Program-made: the position numbers and the translations under genes | In this document: positions 36,038-44,615 of the stretch, one piece after another | Position numbering within the stretch: position 1 is the first letter of the stretch | Layout of the letters: every line of letters begins with the position of its first letter | Notes under the pieces: model-generated | What the model was told of the DNA's origin: nothing | The model's input: the letters and a program-made list of their open reading frames with translations, nothing else | Databases searched by the model: none | Origin: Flavobacterium sp. LHD-80 | GTDB taxonomy: Bacteria > Bacteroidota > Bacteroidia > Flavobacteriales > Flavobacteriaceae | Assembly: GCF_030929605.1 (NCBI RefSeq) | Contig: NZ_JAVFVS010000010.1 | Coordinates: 186,001 to 250,000 of the forward strand | Reading direction: 5' to 3' | DNA length: 64,000 nucleotides

Positions 36038-36520
36038 TTAGAAAAATCTGCTATGCCAACTATCAGCTGCAGGAACTTCCCAAGATTCATTAAACTCTTC
36101 GATATTATTTACAAGATTATTAAAAACAATCGTATTCTCAGAAACCGATTTATCTTTAACCATCTTCTTAAAATCAATTAAAGGTTTATGAGCAATATGT
36201 TCGCCTAATTTAAAAGTAACATTCATTTTATCAAGCAAATCAACATTGTACTTTTTCTCCAAACCTTGAATAAATTCAACAGAACTATCGATAGAACAAC
36301 CCGTCGCTGCCTGCACATCTTGATTTACAGCTAATATGATAAAACGGTTGTATTTCAGCAAAAACGAAGCCTCTAGGCTTGTTCCGTGTGCTGCCCATTC
36401 TTCCACAAAAGCTTTTAAATCGGTTTCAATTTCAGAAAATTCTTCCTCAGAAAATTTTCTGTTCGATTGGTAAATCCAAACTCTAGACTCACCAGGTAAA
36501 TTTTCAAAAGGTATATACAT
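36038..36520 (-). CDS. Conserved Bacteroidetes protein, 160 aa, function unknown
   Basis: Begins MYIPFENLPGESRVWIYQS, has a central ASFLLKYNRFIILAVNQDVQ and ends with SWHSRFF. Homologues in Bacteroidetes are often labelled 'ABC transporter ATPase', but no Walker A, signature or Walker B motif exists here, so that label is not supported. No signal peptide or membrane helix, so it is probably cytoplasmic. It lies about 90 nt downstream of the Fe-S protein pair on the same strand, a neighbourhood that may give the best hint to its role. Conserved Cys in ATGCSIDSS is notable. Confidence 0.82.
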   Translation of the reverse strand: MYIPFENLPGESRVWIYQSNRKFSEEEFSEIETDLKAFVEEWAAHGTSLEASFLLKYNRFIILAVNQDVQAATGCSIDSSVEFIQGLEKKYNVDLLDKMNVTFKLGEHIAHKPLIDFKKMVKDKSVSENTIVFNNLVNNIEEFNESWEVPAADSWHSRFF

Positions 36521-36549
36521 TTTACTTTTTGTTTATTTTGTTTTTTTTT

Positions 36550-36566
36550 GTTTCAAGTTTCAAGTT
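36550..36566 (-). repeat. Short period-7 array (AACTTGA)n before a start codon
   Basis: On the minus strand AACTTGA, AACTTGA, AAC, in the leader of the 160-residue protein gene. The same word family as 35951-35978. Only two full units, so weak alone. Confidence 0.45.
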
Positions 36567-36570
36567 AAAA

Positions 36571-36610
36571 AAACTTAGAACCTTAACATCTTAGCGACTT
36601 AGAATCTCAG
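36571..36610 (-). repeat. Period-8 tandem array (CTAAGATT)n at a gene end
   Basis: One base after the TGA of the Fe-S protein gene the minus strand reads CTGAGATT, CTAAGTCG, CTAAGATG, TTAAGGTT, CTAAGTTT: five exact 8-bp steps. Same word and same position relative to a stop codon as 17735-17782. Confidence 0.85.
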
Positions 36611-36611
36611 A

Positions 36612-37403
36612 TCAAAGATCTTGCGCATTTGCAATTAACTCCGCAACGTCCATTACTTTGACCTCACCTTCTTTATGTGCATGTTTAATTCCGTCTGTCA
36701 ACATTGTGTTACAGAAAGGACAACCAGCAGCAATAATGTCTGGTTTAGTTTCTAAAGCATCTTCTGTACGCAAAACGTTTACTTCTTTATTTCCTGGTTC
36801 AGCATCTTTAAACATTTGTGCACCTCCAGCTCCACAACATAAACCGTTTGCTTTTGAACGCTTCATTTCGACTAATTCAACATCTAATTTCTGAATCAAA
36901 TCTCTTGGCGCTTCGTAAACTTTATTTGCTCTTCCTAAATAACAAGGATCGTGAAAAGTAATTTTCTTTCCTTTAAACTGACCGCCTTCAACAGTCAATC
37001 TTCCGTCATCAATTAATGACTTTAAGAATTCTGTATGGTGAATAACTTCATAGTTTCCACCCAATTCAGGATATTCATTTTTTAAAGTATTAAAACAATG
37101 CGGACAAGCCGTAACAATCTTTTTTGCTTCGTATGCATTTAGGACCTCGATATTCATCATGGCTTGCATTTGAAACAAAAATTCATTTCCAGCACGTTTT
37201 GCAGGATCTCCAGTACAGCTCTCTTCAGTACCTAAAACCGCAAATGAAACATTCGTACGATTTAAAATACGCACAAATGCTTTTGTAATTTTTTTTGCTC
37301 TATCATCAAAACTTCCTGCGCAACCTACCCAAAATAAAACTTCTGGCTGTGTTCCTTGGGCTAGCATTTCAGCCATTGTTGGCACTACTAAACTTTCTGA
37401 CAT
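36612..37403 (-). CDS. (Fe-S)-binding protein with two CCG domains (HdrB/LutA/GlpC-like)
   Basis: 263-residue cytoplasmic redox protein. Two cysteine-rich CCG domains are visible. The first has VGCAGSFDD (Cys28), ESCTGDPAKR and ACPHCFNTL; the second has HDPCYLGR, GLCCGAGGAQMF and AGCPFCNTML. This is the fold of the catalytic or electron-accepting subunit of heterodisulfide reductase and lactate/glycerol-3-P dehydrogenases. The gene follows a membrane-bound 4Fe-4S protein by about 120 nt on the same strand, so the two probably form a membrane electron-transfer complex. The electron donor and acceptor cannot be told from the sequence. Confidence 0.9.
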   Translation of the reverse strand: MSESLVVPTMAEMLAQGTQPEVLFWVGCAGSFDDRAKKITKAFVRILNRTNVSFAVLGTEESCTGDPAKRAGNEFLFQMQAMMNIEVLNAYEAKKIVTACPHCFNTLKNEYPELGGNYEVIHHTEFLKSLIDDGRLTVEGGQFKGKKITFHDPCYLGRANKVYEAPRDLIQKLDVELVEMKRSKANGLCCGAGGAQMFKDAEPGNKEVNVLRTEDALETKPDIIAAGCPFCNTMLTDGIKHAHKEGEVKVMDVAELIANAQDL

Positions 37404-37526
37404 CTTCTTATTTTGTTAAATCGGTTAATCGTTTATTTGGTTAATCGCTCCCTATGACAACCTTACTAAAAACCTTACTATTTTTATTATAATCAATTAA
37501 ACGGTTAACCGTTTAAACAATAAATC

Positions 37527-38864
37527 TTAATTTTCGTTTTTCCAATTCAAACGGTCTTGTTGGCTGTATTGCCAAGGCGCACCGTTGTTTTCAATATTCG
37601 TCATCATTGCATTTAATGACATCGGCGCGGCACTTTGCTCCATCACTAAATAGCGACGCATATCCATAATAATAGAAAGCGGACTAATATTTACTGGACA
37701 TTCTTCTACACATGCATTACATGATGTACAAGCCCATAATTCTTCTGGTGTAATATAATCGTTTAACAACGTTTTATTATCTGGGACAAAAACACCTTTG
37801 TTAGAATCAATATTTTTTCCTACTTCCGTCAAACGATCTCTCGTATCCATCATAATTTTACGAGGAGATAATTTTTTTCCTGTTTGGTTTGCCGGACATG
37901 ATGATGTACAACGTCCACATTCTGTACACGTATAGGCATTTAAAAGTTGCACCCAATTCAAATCCTGAACATCGCTGGCACCAAACTTACTTGGAGCAGC
38001 ATTTTCGTCAACAGGAGCTGCCGCAAACGGATCAGCATTTGGATCCATCATCAATTTAACTTCTTTTGTTACTGAAGCTAAATTATCAAACTGACCTTCT
38101 GGTTTCAAGTTTGCAAAATACGTATTTGGGAAAGCCAAAAGAATATGCAAATGCTTTGAAAAATACAAATAGTTCATAAAAACTAAAATACCTGCAATAT
38201 GCAACCACCAGAAAACTTCGAATAAAAGTCCAACCAATTCGTTTGATGTGCCATTAAAAATTGGCGCAATAAACTGACTTATTGGATAACTTCCTGCTTT
38301 ATGAAAATGAGAATAACCGCCTGGAACATTTTGCAAATGCAAGTCAGAGGCATTCATCAATAAGAACAAAATCATTAGAACAGTTTCGAAGTACAAAATG
38401 TAATTTGCATCACTTTTTGGAAATCCTGTTAAATCAGAATGTATAAAACGTTTTAATCTGATAAAGTTTCTTCTAAGCCAAAAAACAGTAACCGCAAAAA
38501 TTACAAGTATGGCCAATATTTCAAATGAAGCGATCAAAACATCATAAACAACACCTAAATAAGGTGCAAAAATTCTATGTGTTCCAAAAAGTCCATCAAT
38601 AATAATCTCTAGTAATTCGATATTAATAATAACGAAACCAACATATACAAAGATATGAAGTATACCAGCAACAGGGCGTCTCACCATTTTTGATTGCCCT
38701 AGAGCAATCAAAGCCATGTTTTTCCAGCGAGCTTTTGGATTATCTTTTCGATCTACATCAACTCCTAAATTAATGTTGCGGATGATTTTTTTTACGCTCG
38801 CTGTAAAAAAACCAAAACCAACTATAAGAAGTATGGCAAATAAAATATTATCTAAATAACTCAT
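37527..38864 (-). CDS. Membrane-bound 4Fe-4S electron-transfer protein
   Basis: 445-residue inner-membrane protein. The first 250 residues hold about five or six membrane helices like a quinone-linked cytochrome-b/NarI-type anchor (e.g. 6-22, 64-90, 105-130, 155-172, 210-235). The C-terminal soluble part has two 4Fe-4S motifs, CTECGRCTSSCP (Cys313, 316, 319, 323) and CTSCNACVEECP (Cys379, 382, 385, 389). With the CCG protein downstream this matches a DsrMK/HdrDE-like quinone-interacting module. Six nucleotides separate it from the upstream MCE gene, pointing to one operon. Confidence 0.9.
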   Translation of the reverse strand: MSYLDNILFAILLIVGFGFFTASVKKIIRNINLGVDVDRKDNPKARWKNMALIALGQSKMVRRPVAGILHIFVYVGFVIINIELLEIIIDGLFGTHRIFAPYLGVVYDVLIASFEILAILVIFAVTVFWLRRNFIRLKRFIHSDLTGFPKSDANYILYFETVLMILFLLMNASDLHLQNVPGGYSHFHKAGSYPISQFIAPIFNGTSNELVGLLFEVFWWLHIAGILVFMNYLYFSKHLHILLAFPNTYFANLKPEGQFDNLASVTKEVKLMMDPNADPFAAAPVDENAAPSKFGASDVQDLNWVQLLNAYTCTECGRCTSSCPANQTGKKLSPRKIMMDTRDRLTEVGKNIDSNKGVFVPDNKTLLNDYITPEELWACTSCNACVEECPVNISPLSIIMDMRRYLVMEQSAAPMSLNAMMTNIENNGAPWQYSQQDRLNWKNEN

Positions 38865-38870
38865 TTATAA

Positions 38871-39836
38871 TTATTTTTTATCAGTTGAAGTTGTTTCTTC
38901 TGTTGGTGCTACATAAGGCTTGTTTTTCTTTCCAAAAAGAGAAACGTTTACGTAACGAGTTGGGTAAAGACGAACGTCTTGAAGCAATAATTCCAGCTCT
39001 TTTGAAGTTTTAGCCAAATTATTATATAAAGCATCGTCATTCAACAATTTCCCAGCTGTACCTTTTCCAGAATTTAAATTCATCATTAAACCATCCACTT
39101 TAGCTAAAGTTTGATTCAAGCTTCTAACTGTTTTTCCTAAATCGGCTTTGTTTAATGAATCAGATATTTTATTAAAGTTGCTTGATACTTTATTAAAATT
39201 AGAAACCATTCCATTAATCTGTCCTTTATTGGTATCTAGAATATTATTAAGACTTCCTGAAGCTTTATGAAACTGCTCCATTGTCTTGCTTAATTCTGCA
39301 ATTGTTTTCTTTAAATTTTCTTGTGTGTTTTTGTCTAAAGTATTGTTTAATCCTGTCACTAGATTATCAATATTTACAAGCATTTTATCCAATTTAGCCT
39401 GAATTGGTTCCAATTTTCCTCCTAAAGATTCAGTCAATCCAAGTTCTACAGTTCCTGCAAGAGTCTGGCCTTCATCAGCAGGATTTTTATCTGCAAGATT
39501 AGGAATGATTTTAATTTGTTTTCCTCCAATTAAACTTGGAGAATACAAAGCTGCTGTACTTGTTTTAGAAATAGGAAAATCTGTTTTAAGCTGAAGTTCA
39601 ACTAACAACTTGCCTGTTGTTTCACTGATTGTAATTTTATTTACTTTACCAACTGCAAGTCCGTTTATAGTAACTGGTGCCGACGGTGCTAAATCCTCAA
39701 CATTATCATACTCAACAAATAATGTTTTATAATTTGTAAAAAGATCTCTGCCTTTTAAAAAACTGTAGCCCCAAATAAATAATAGTATTGACGCGATGAC
39801 TAAAATAGCCGTTTTAATTTCTCTTGTTAGTTTCAA
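38871..39836 (-). CDS. MlaD/MCE-domain lipid-transport protein
   Basis: 321-residue periplasmic protein anchored by one N-terminal membrane helix (about 9-24). The MCE domain spans about 35-115 (LFVEYDNVEDLAPSAPVTINGLAVGKV). The remainder is helical with Asn/Leu/Lys repeats (about 145-285), like the coiled tunnels of MCE proteins, and ends in a Thr/Lys-rich tail. MCE proteins carry phospholipids between inner and outer membrane. MlaE/MlaF partners are not adjacent. It sits between an amidase and the Fe-S genes on the same strand. Confidence 0.92.
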   Translation of the reverse strand: MKLTREIKTAILVIASILLFIWGYSFLKGRDLFTNYKTLFVEYDNVEDLAPSAPVTINGLAVGKVNKITISETTGKLLVELQLKTDFPISKTSTAALYSPSLIGGKQIKIIPNLADKNPADEGQTLAGTVELGLTESLGGKLEPIQAKLDKMLVNIDNLVTGLNNTLDKNTQENLKKTIAELSKTMEQFHKASGSLNNILDTNKGQINGMVSNFNKVSSNFNKISDSLNKADLGKTVRSLNQTLAKVDGLMMNLNSGKGTAGKLLNDDALYNNLAKTSKELELLLQDVRLYPTRYVNVSLFGKKNKPYVAPTEETTSTDKK

Positions 39837-39886
39837 AATTCTTAGTGTTTGTACAAAATTAATATAAATATTCGAACTTGTGACTA

Positions 39887-41014
39887 TTATTTAACTGCGT
39901 CCTGAATACTGATTTTTTCTCCATCTTTAGTTGCGGTTAAAAATGCAGCGCCATATCCTTTACCCTTAGCTTCTTGCAGGTATTTCTTTGCCGCTTCATA
40001 GTCTGAAGTTTCTTGGTAGAAATATTTATAAATATTATTTTCATAAACCATGGTTACATTTTTCAAGCCTTTAAAGTTTTTAGGCTCTAATGTTGTTTTT
40101 TTGATACTTGCAATAAGTTGCACTTTATAAAAAGTTCCTTTCACTGCATTTTTCACTGCTGCAGATGGCTCAGCAGGTTTTGGCTTTTTAGGCGTCGAAG
40201 TATCTTTAGCCGGTCTTACATCTGAAAGCTCAGGTACTCCTGAACCAAAATATTCGCTTTTATAGCTTAAAATAGCATCGGCAATTGCTTTTGCTATATC
40301 GTTTTGCCCTTCTTCAGAATTCAGAATATTTCCTTCAGTCGGGTTCGAAACAAAACCTGTTTCAACCAAAACTCTCGGCATATATGCTTTATGAAGTACC
40401 ATAAAAGGTGCTTGCTTTACTCCTCCCTGTCTCAACTTCTTTCCAAGACGATCAAAATTATCTTCAATTTTACTTGCTAAAGCAATACTATTGTCTAAAT
40501 ATTCTTCCTGCATTAAAGTCATCCCAATCATTGATTCTGGTGAATTCGGATCGTAACCTTCATATTTACGCTTATAATCTTTTTCTAATGTAATTACCGA
40601 GTTCTCTTTTTTCGCTGCTTCAAGATTCGATGCTACTTTACTCAAACCCATTACATATGTTTCTGTACCATCAGCCGCTGTATTTTTGTTTGCATTACAG
40701 TGAATCGAAACAAAAATATTAGAATTTGCTCTGTTTGCGATATTGGCTCTTTCAACCAAATCAATAAAAACGTCAGTTTTACGAGTATAAATGACGTCAA
40801 CATTTGGACTTGCTTCTAATATTTTCCCAACTTTTAGTACAATCGCCAATGCAATATTTTTTTCAATTCGGCCGCTGTAAACAGCTCCAAAGTCATGATC
40901 GCCATGTCCGGCATCAAGAGTTACTTTAAAAACATTTGCCTGACTGTAAGCACAAAACGAAATTATAGTTAGAAAAAAACTAAATAATAGCCTAGTTTTG
41001 TTAAATATATTCAT
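39887..41014 (-). CDS. N-acetylmuramoyl-L-alanine amidase (Amidase_3) with SPOR-like tail
   Basis: 375-residue secreted peptidoglycan amidase. A signal peptide (MNIFNKTRLLFSFFLTIISFCAYSQ) follows the ATG at 41012-41014, which is preferred over an in-frame ATG 66 nt upstream because only it places the signal at the N-terminus. Zinc ligands and catalytic Glu are in LDAGHGDHDFGAV, GRIEKN, VSIHCNAN and VLVETGFVSN. The last 80 residues (GTFYKVQLIAS to the end) resemble a SPOR-type domain that would bind septal glycan. Divergent from lptD across 82 nt. Cell-separation role inferred. Confidence 0.94.
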   Translation of the reverse strand: MNIFNKTRLLFSFFLTIISFCAYSQANVFKVTLDAGHGDHDFGAVYSGRIEKNIALAIVLKVGKILEASPNVDVIYTRKTDVFIDLVERANIANRANSNIFVSIHCNANKNTAADGTETYVMGLSKVASNLEAAKKENSVITLEKDYKRKYEGYDPNSPESMIGMTLMQEEYLDNSIALASKIEDNFDRLGKKLRQGGVKQAPFMVLHKAYMPRVLVETGFVSNPTEGNILNSEEGQNDIAKAIADAILSYKSEYFGSGVPELSDVRPAKDTSTPKKPKPAEPSAAVKNAVKGTFYKVQLIASIKKTTLEPKNFKGLKNVTMVYENNIYKYFYQETSDYEAAKKYLQEAKGKGYGAAFLTATKDGEKISIQDAVK

Positions 41015-41096
41015 AAATCTAAAAGTTAATTTTAATAATTTGCAACTGTTATAATTTTCGCAATTGATTATTTTTGCCAAAAAATTATATGTAGTT

Positions 41097-43841
41097 TTGA
41101 CATGTCAAAAAACAAGCCATACTTTTACAAAAATAGCATTTAAACCTTTGCATACAAACTTATTTAATATCGTTTTAATATCATTTTTCCTAACACTAGG
41201 ATGTGGTAAAGTATATTCACAAGATATAAAAAACCCAAAAAAGCCCTTACCTGCTGTAAAACAAACAGATAAGCCTTCGACTGTTAAAACTGAGACAGCA
41301 AAAGAAAAAGATAAATCTGTCGCAACTAAAATTGATACAGTAAAAGTAGACAGCATTAAACCTACAAAGACTTTTCTTGACGGAAAAGTAAGATACAAAG
41401 CAAAAGATTACGCGACTTTTGATAAAAAGAAAAAAACACTTACCCTTTACAATGAAGCAGAACTATATTATAAAGATGTAGAATTAAAATCTGGAATCAT
41501 TGTTTTAGATTATGGCAAAGACGAAGTGTATGCTGGAAGAATAAAGGATTCTGCCGGAGTTTTGACTCAATATCCAAATTTCAAACAAGGATCAAACGAA
41601 GTACAGCCAGATTCGATCCGTTTTAATTTTAAAACAAAAAAAGCTTTAATCTTTAATTCAAGAACAGAACAAGGCGAATTTAAGATAAAAGCTGCCGTTA
41701 CTAAAAAAGAGAACGATTCTGTTTACTTTTTAAGAGGCGCGCGTTTCACAACATCAACAGATGTCGACAATCCTGAATATTATTTCCAGACGAACAAAGT
41801 AAAATTTGTTCCAGGAAAAAAAGTCGTTACTGGTTTGACAAACATGGTTATTGCAGATGTTCCTACTCCTCTAGCTTTGCCATTTGCTTATTTTCCTATG
41901 AGTGAAGAAAAAAGCGTTTCGGGAATTATCATACCTAGTTATAATGACTCAAACACTAGAGGTTTCTCATTGCAAAATGGAGGGTATTATTTTGCTTTAA
42001 GCGATAATTACGACCTGACCGTTTTAGGAGATTATTATACTAACGGAAGTTACGCCATGCGCTTTGAATCGGCGTATGCGACGAGATATAAATACAGAGG
42101 AAATATCAATGTTCGTTTTGAAAATTTGATCAGTAGTGAAAGAGGTTACCCTGATTATTCGAAACAAAACATTTACAACATTCAGTGGTCGCATTCAAAA
42201 GATACTAAATCGAATCCAAATTCTACGTTTTCTGCTTCGGTAAACATGGGTAGTAGTAAGTATTTCAAACAATCCATCAATCAGGCAAATATTGGTTCTA
42301 ATTTGAACAATACTTTAAGCTCTTCTATTTCGTGGAATAAAACTTTCAATACCATTCCACAGGCCAGAATAGCTTTAACGGCAACACATTCACAAAACAC
42401 ACAAACAGAAGTCATCAATATGACTTTACCTTCGCTTCAAGCAAGTATTGATCGTATTTATCCTTTTGTTGGCAAAGATGGAATAAAAAAAGGTTTCATA
42501 AAAAACATCAACTTACAATATAACTTAAGCGGAAAAAACAGCTTTGTAACTACAGATTCCCTATTCTTTAAACCACAAATGTTTAGAGACGCACAAATTG
42601 GTATGCAACATACAATTCCGTTAAGCACTAACTTTAAGCTATTCAAGTATTTTAGTGCCGGAATGTCGACTAATTACCAAGAAACTTGGGTTACTAAAAC
42701 AATCAGCCGAAGCTACGACGCAGACCAAAGCAAAGTTGTAGACACGCCTGTAAATGGTTTTGACGCTTTTAGAACTTATAATTTCAGCTCAAATTTAGGT
42801 ACTACAATTTACGGAACTTTTAATTTTGGTGCAGACAAAAAAATTCAATCGATACGCCACGTAATGCGTCCGTCGATTACGTACGCATACACGCCAAGTT
42901 TTGAAAAATATTACGATACTTATGCCGTAGATGCTTCTGGCCGAATCACGACAGAATACACCCGTTTTGAAAATGGCGTTTATGGTGCTCCAGGAAAAGA
43001 AAACTCAAACATAGTTGGTTTCTCTTTAAGCAACACTTTTGAAGCAAAAGTAAGAGACAGAGACAGTACTAAAACTGAGCCTAAAAAAATCATGCTTTTG
43101 AACAACTTAAACTTCAGTTCAAGTTATAATTTCAATGCAGACGGCAAACAGGTTTTGGCTTGGCAACCAGTACTTGTATCTGGAGGAACACAGTTTTTCG
43201 ACAATAAAATGAATATGAATTTTGGTGCTACTTTAGATCCTTATGCCATTGACAATTCTGGAACTAGAATCAGCAAATATAATATTGATAACGGAGGAAG
43301 CTTGTTTAGAATGACAAGTGCCAATGTCACATTAAACTATTCATTCTCTAATAAAGGCGGAGATAAAGAAAAAACCAACACTCAGAGTGAGCGAAACGGA
43401 GGTCGAAAAGATGATTTGTTTGGAACCAATACCGATTTAACCGACAGCAGAAATAGTCAATTTGCTAATGATAAAGAAGACGGAGATGATGTAATAACAG
43501 AATTTTTCAATGCAAAAATTCCGTGGGATATGACACTTGCCTATTCATTAACCTACTCCAATATAAACAGAGAAAACAAAATAAGCGGAAACTCCATTAT
43601 GATTTCCATCAACACAGATATTACGCCAAAATGGAAAGGCGGCGTTTCTACAGGATATGATTTTGTACAAAAAGGAGTTACTTTTACTCAATTCCGTTTT
43701 GAAAGAGATTTATTAAGCTGGAGAATGGCCTTTAACTGGCAACCACTTGGAACAAACTCTAACTGGAATTTCTTCATCGGAATTAAATCTGGTGTCTTAA
43801 GTGACATTAAATGGAACAAACGAAGCGTTTCAAACCGCTAA
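41097..43841 (+). CDS. lptD: LptD/OstA-like outer-membrane LPS assembly protein
   Basis: Outer-membrane barrel that inserts lipopolysaccharide into the outer leaflet. The N-terminal OstA-like domain (about 95-215: VRYKAKDYATFDKKKKTLTL) precedes a long beta-barrel up to the C-terminus. No ATG is in frame before the mature part. TTG codons are at 41064, 41097 and 41148. The signal-like segment FNIVLISFFLTLGCGKVYSQ lies just after the third, so any of the three could work; 41097 is chosen here (914 residues). The role is supported by domain order and size; Bacteroidetes LptD differs much from the E. coli protein. Confidence 0.87.
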   Translation: MTCQKTSHTFTKIAFKPLHTNLFNIVLISFFLTLGCGKVYSQDIKNPKKPLPAVKQTDKPSTVKTETAKEKDKSVATKIDTVKVDSIKPTKTFLDGKVRYKAKDYATFDKKKKTLTLYNEAELYYKDVELKSGIIVLDYGKDEVYAGRIKDSAGVLTQYPNFKQGSNEVQPDSIRFNFKTKKALIFNSRTEQGEFKIKAAVTKKENDSVYFLRGARFTTSTDVDNPEYYFQTNKVKFVPGKKVVTGLTNMVIADVPTPLALPFAYFPMSEEKSVSGIIIPSYNDSNTRGFSLQNGGYYFALSDNYDLTVLGDYYTNGSYAMRFESAYATRYKYRGNINVRFENLISSERGYPDYSKQNIYNIQWSHSKDTKSNPNSTFSASVNMGSSKYFKQSINQANIGSNLNNTLSSSISWNKTFNTIPQARIALTATHSQNTQTEVINMTLPSLQASIDRIYPFVGKDGIKKGFIKNINLQYNLSGKNSFVTTDSLFFKPQMFRDAQIGMQHTIPLSTNFKLFKYFSAGMSTNYQETWVTKTISRSYDADQSKVVDTPVNGFDAFRTYNFSSNLGTTIYGTFNFGADKKIQSIRHVMRPSITYAYTPSFEKYYDTYAVDASGRITTEYTRFENGVYGAPGKENSNIVGFSLSNTFEAKVRDRDSTKTEPKKIMLLNNLNFSSSYNFNADGKQVLAWQPVLVSGGTQFFDNKMNMNFGATLDPYAIDNSGTRISKYNIDNGGSLFRMTSANVTLNYSFSNKGGDKEKTNTQSERNGGRKDDLFGTNTDLTDSRNSQFANDKEDGDDVITEFFNAKIPWDMTLAYSLTYSNINRENKISGNSIMISINTDITPKWKGGVSTGYDFVQKGVTFTQFRFERDLLSWRMAFNWQPLGTNSNWNFFIGIKSGVLSDIKWNKRSVSNR

Positions 43842-43869
43842 ACAATTTTCGAATCAAAATACTTTCATT

Positions 43870-44250
43870 ATGAAAAAAATCATTTTTACCGAAAAAGCTC
43901 CGGCTCCTATCGGCCCGTATAATCAAGCTGTTTTATCAGGAAATACACTTTATGCTTCTGGACAAATTGCAATTAATCCAGCGTCTGGAGAACTAATTAC
44001 TGACAACATTAACGACGAAACAAAACAAGTAATGGAAAATATCGCTGCTATTTTAGAAGCGGCTGATATGACTTTTGAAAACGTTGTTAAGGCATCAATA
44101 TTCATTATGGACATGAATAATTTTGCGGCTATAAACACCGTTTACGGATCTTATTTTAACGAAAAAACCGCTCCAGCTCGTGAAACGGTTCAAGTGGCAT
44201 GTTTGCCAAAAAATGTAAATGTTGAGATTTCTATAATTGCAGTGCAATAG
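43870..44250 (+). CDS. ridA: RidA family enamine/imine deaminase
   Basis: 126-residue enzyme that hydrolyses reactive enamines released by PLP enzymes. PIGPYNQAV, LYASGQIAINPASGEL, NVVKASIFI and PARETVQVACLPKNVNVEISIIAVQ are family signatures, including the key Arg. The ATG at 43870 gives the standard N-terminus; an upstream in-frame start inside lptD would add 23 unrelated residues. It begins 28 nt after lptD and overlaps the convergent mgsA gene by 20 nt. Confidence 0.95.
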   Translation: MKKIIFTEKAPAPIGPYNQAVLSGNTLYASGQIAINPASGELITDNINDETKQVMENIAAILEAADMTFENVVKASIFIMDMNNFAAINTVYGSYFNEKTAPARETVQVACLPKNVNVEISIIAVQ

Positions 44251-44605
44251 CGTTTAATAATAATTGTGCCGTTGCTTCATTTGTTGCCAGCGGCACATTA
44301 TGCACATCACAAACACGAATCAGCATATTAATATCAGCTTCATGCGGATGACTAGATAAAGGATCTTTGAAAAAGAAAACCATCTTAGTGATTCCCTCAG
44401 CAACTCTTCCCGCTATTTGTGCATCACCGCCTAAAGGTCCAGAAAGCATTCTTTGCGTTTTAAATCCAGCAGCTTCAGCTTTTCCTCCTGTTGTACCAGT
44501 ACCAATCAGCTTGATTTTTTCATTATGAAGGATAGCTTCATTTTTGATTAAAAAATCAATTAAATCTGCTTTTTTGCCATCATGTGCAATAATTGCAATT
44601 TCCAT
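44231..44605 (-). CDS. mgsA: Methylglyoxal synthase
   Basis: 124-residue enzyme that turns dihydroxyacetone phosphate into methylglyoxal and phosphate, a relief valve when sugar phosphates build up. IAHDGKK, LIGTGTTG, MLSGPLGGDAQIAGRVAEG and DPLSSHPHEADI are family motifs and include the catalytic Asp. The ATG at 44603-44605 fits the family start (MEIAIIAHD). It follows the sugar kinase gene by 10 nt, so they are co-transcribed. The last 20 nt overlap ridA on the other strand. Confidence 0.95.
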   Translation of the reverse strand: MEIAIIAHDGKKADLIDFLIKNEAILHNEKIKLIGTGTTGGKAEAAGFKTQRMLSGPLGGDAQIAGRVAEGITKMVFFFKDPLSSHPHEADINMLIRVCDVHNVPLATNEATAQLLLNAIALQL

Positions 44606-44615
44606 AAATCCAGTA

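Noticed and set aside
36038..36520. ABC transporter ATPase
   Set aside because: This name is common in databases for the family, but Walker A, Walker B and the ABC signature are all absent.
41160..41220. Possible lipobox (TLGC) in the LptD-like N-terminus
   Set aside because: Position -3 is Thr where a lipobox needs Leu or a similar residue, and LptD proteins are not lipidated; cleavage after VYS is more likely.
41105..41398. Minus-strand open frame of 97 codons at the lptD start
   Set aside because: Shadow of the lptD N-terminal region, with no recognisable domain.
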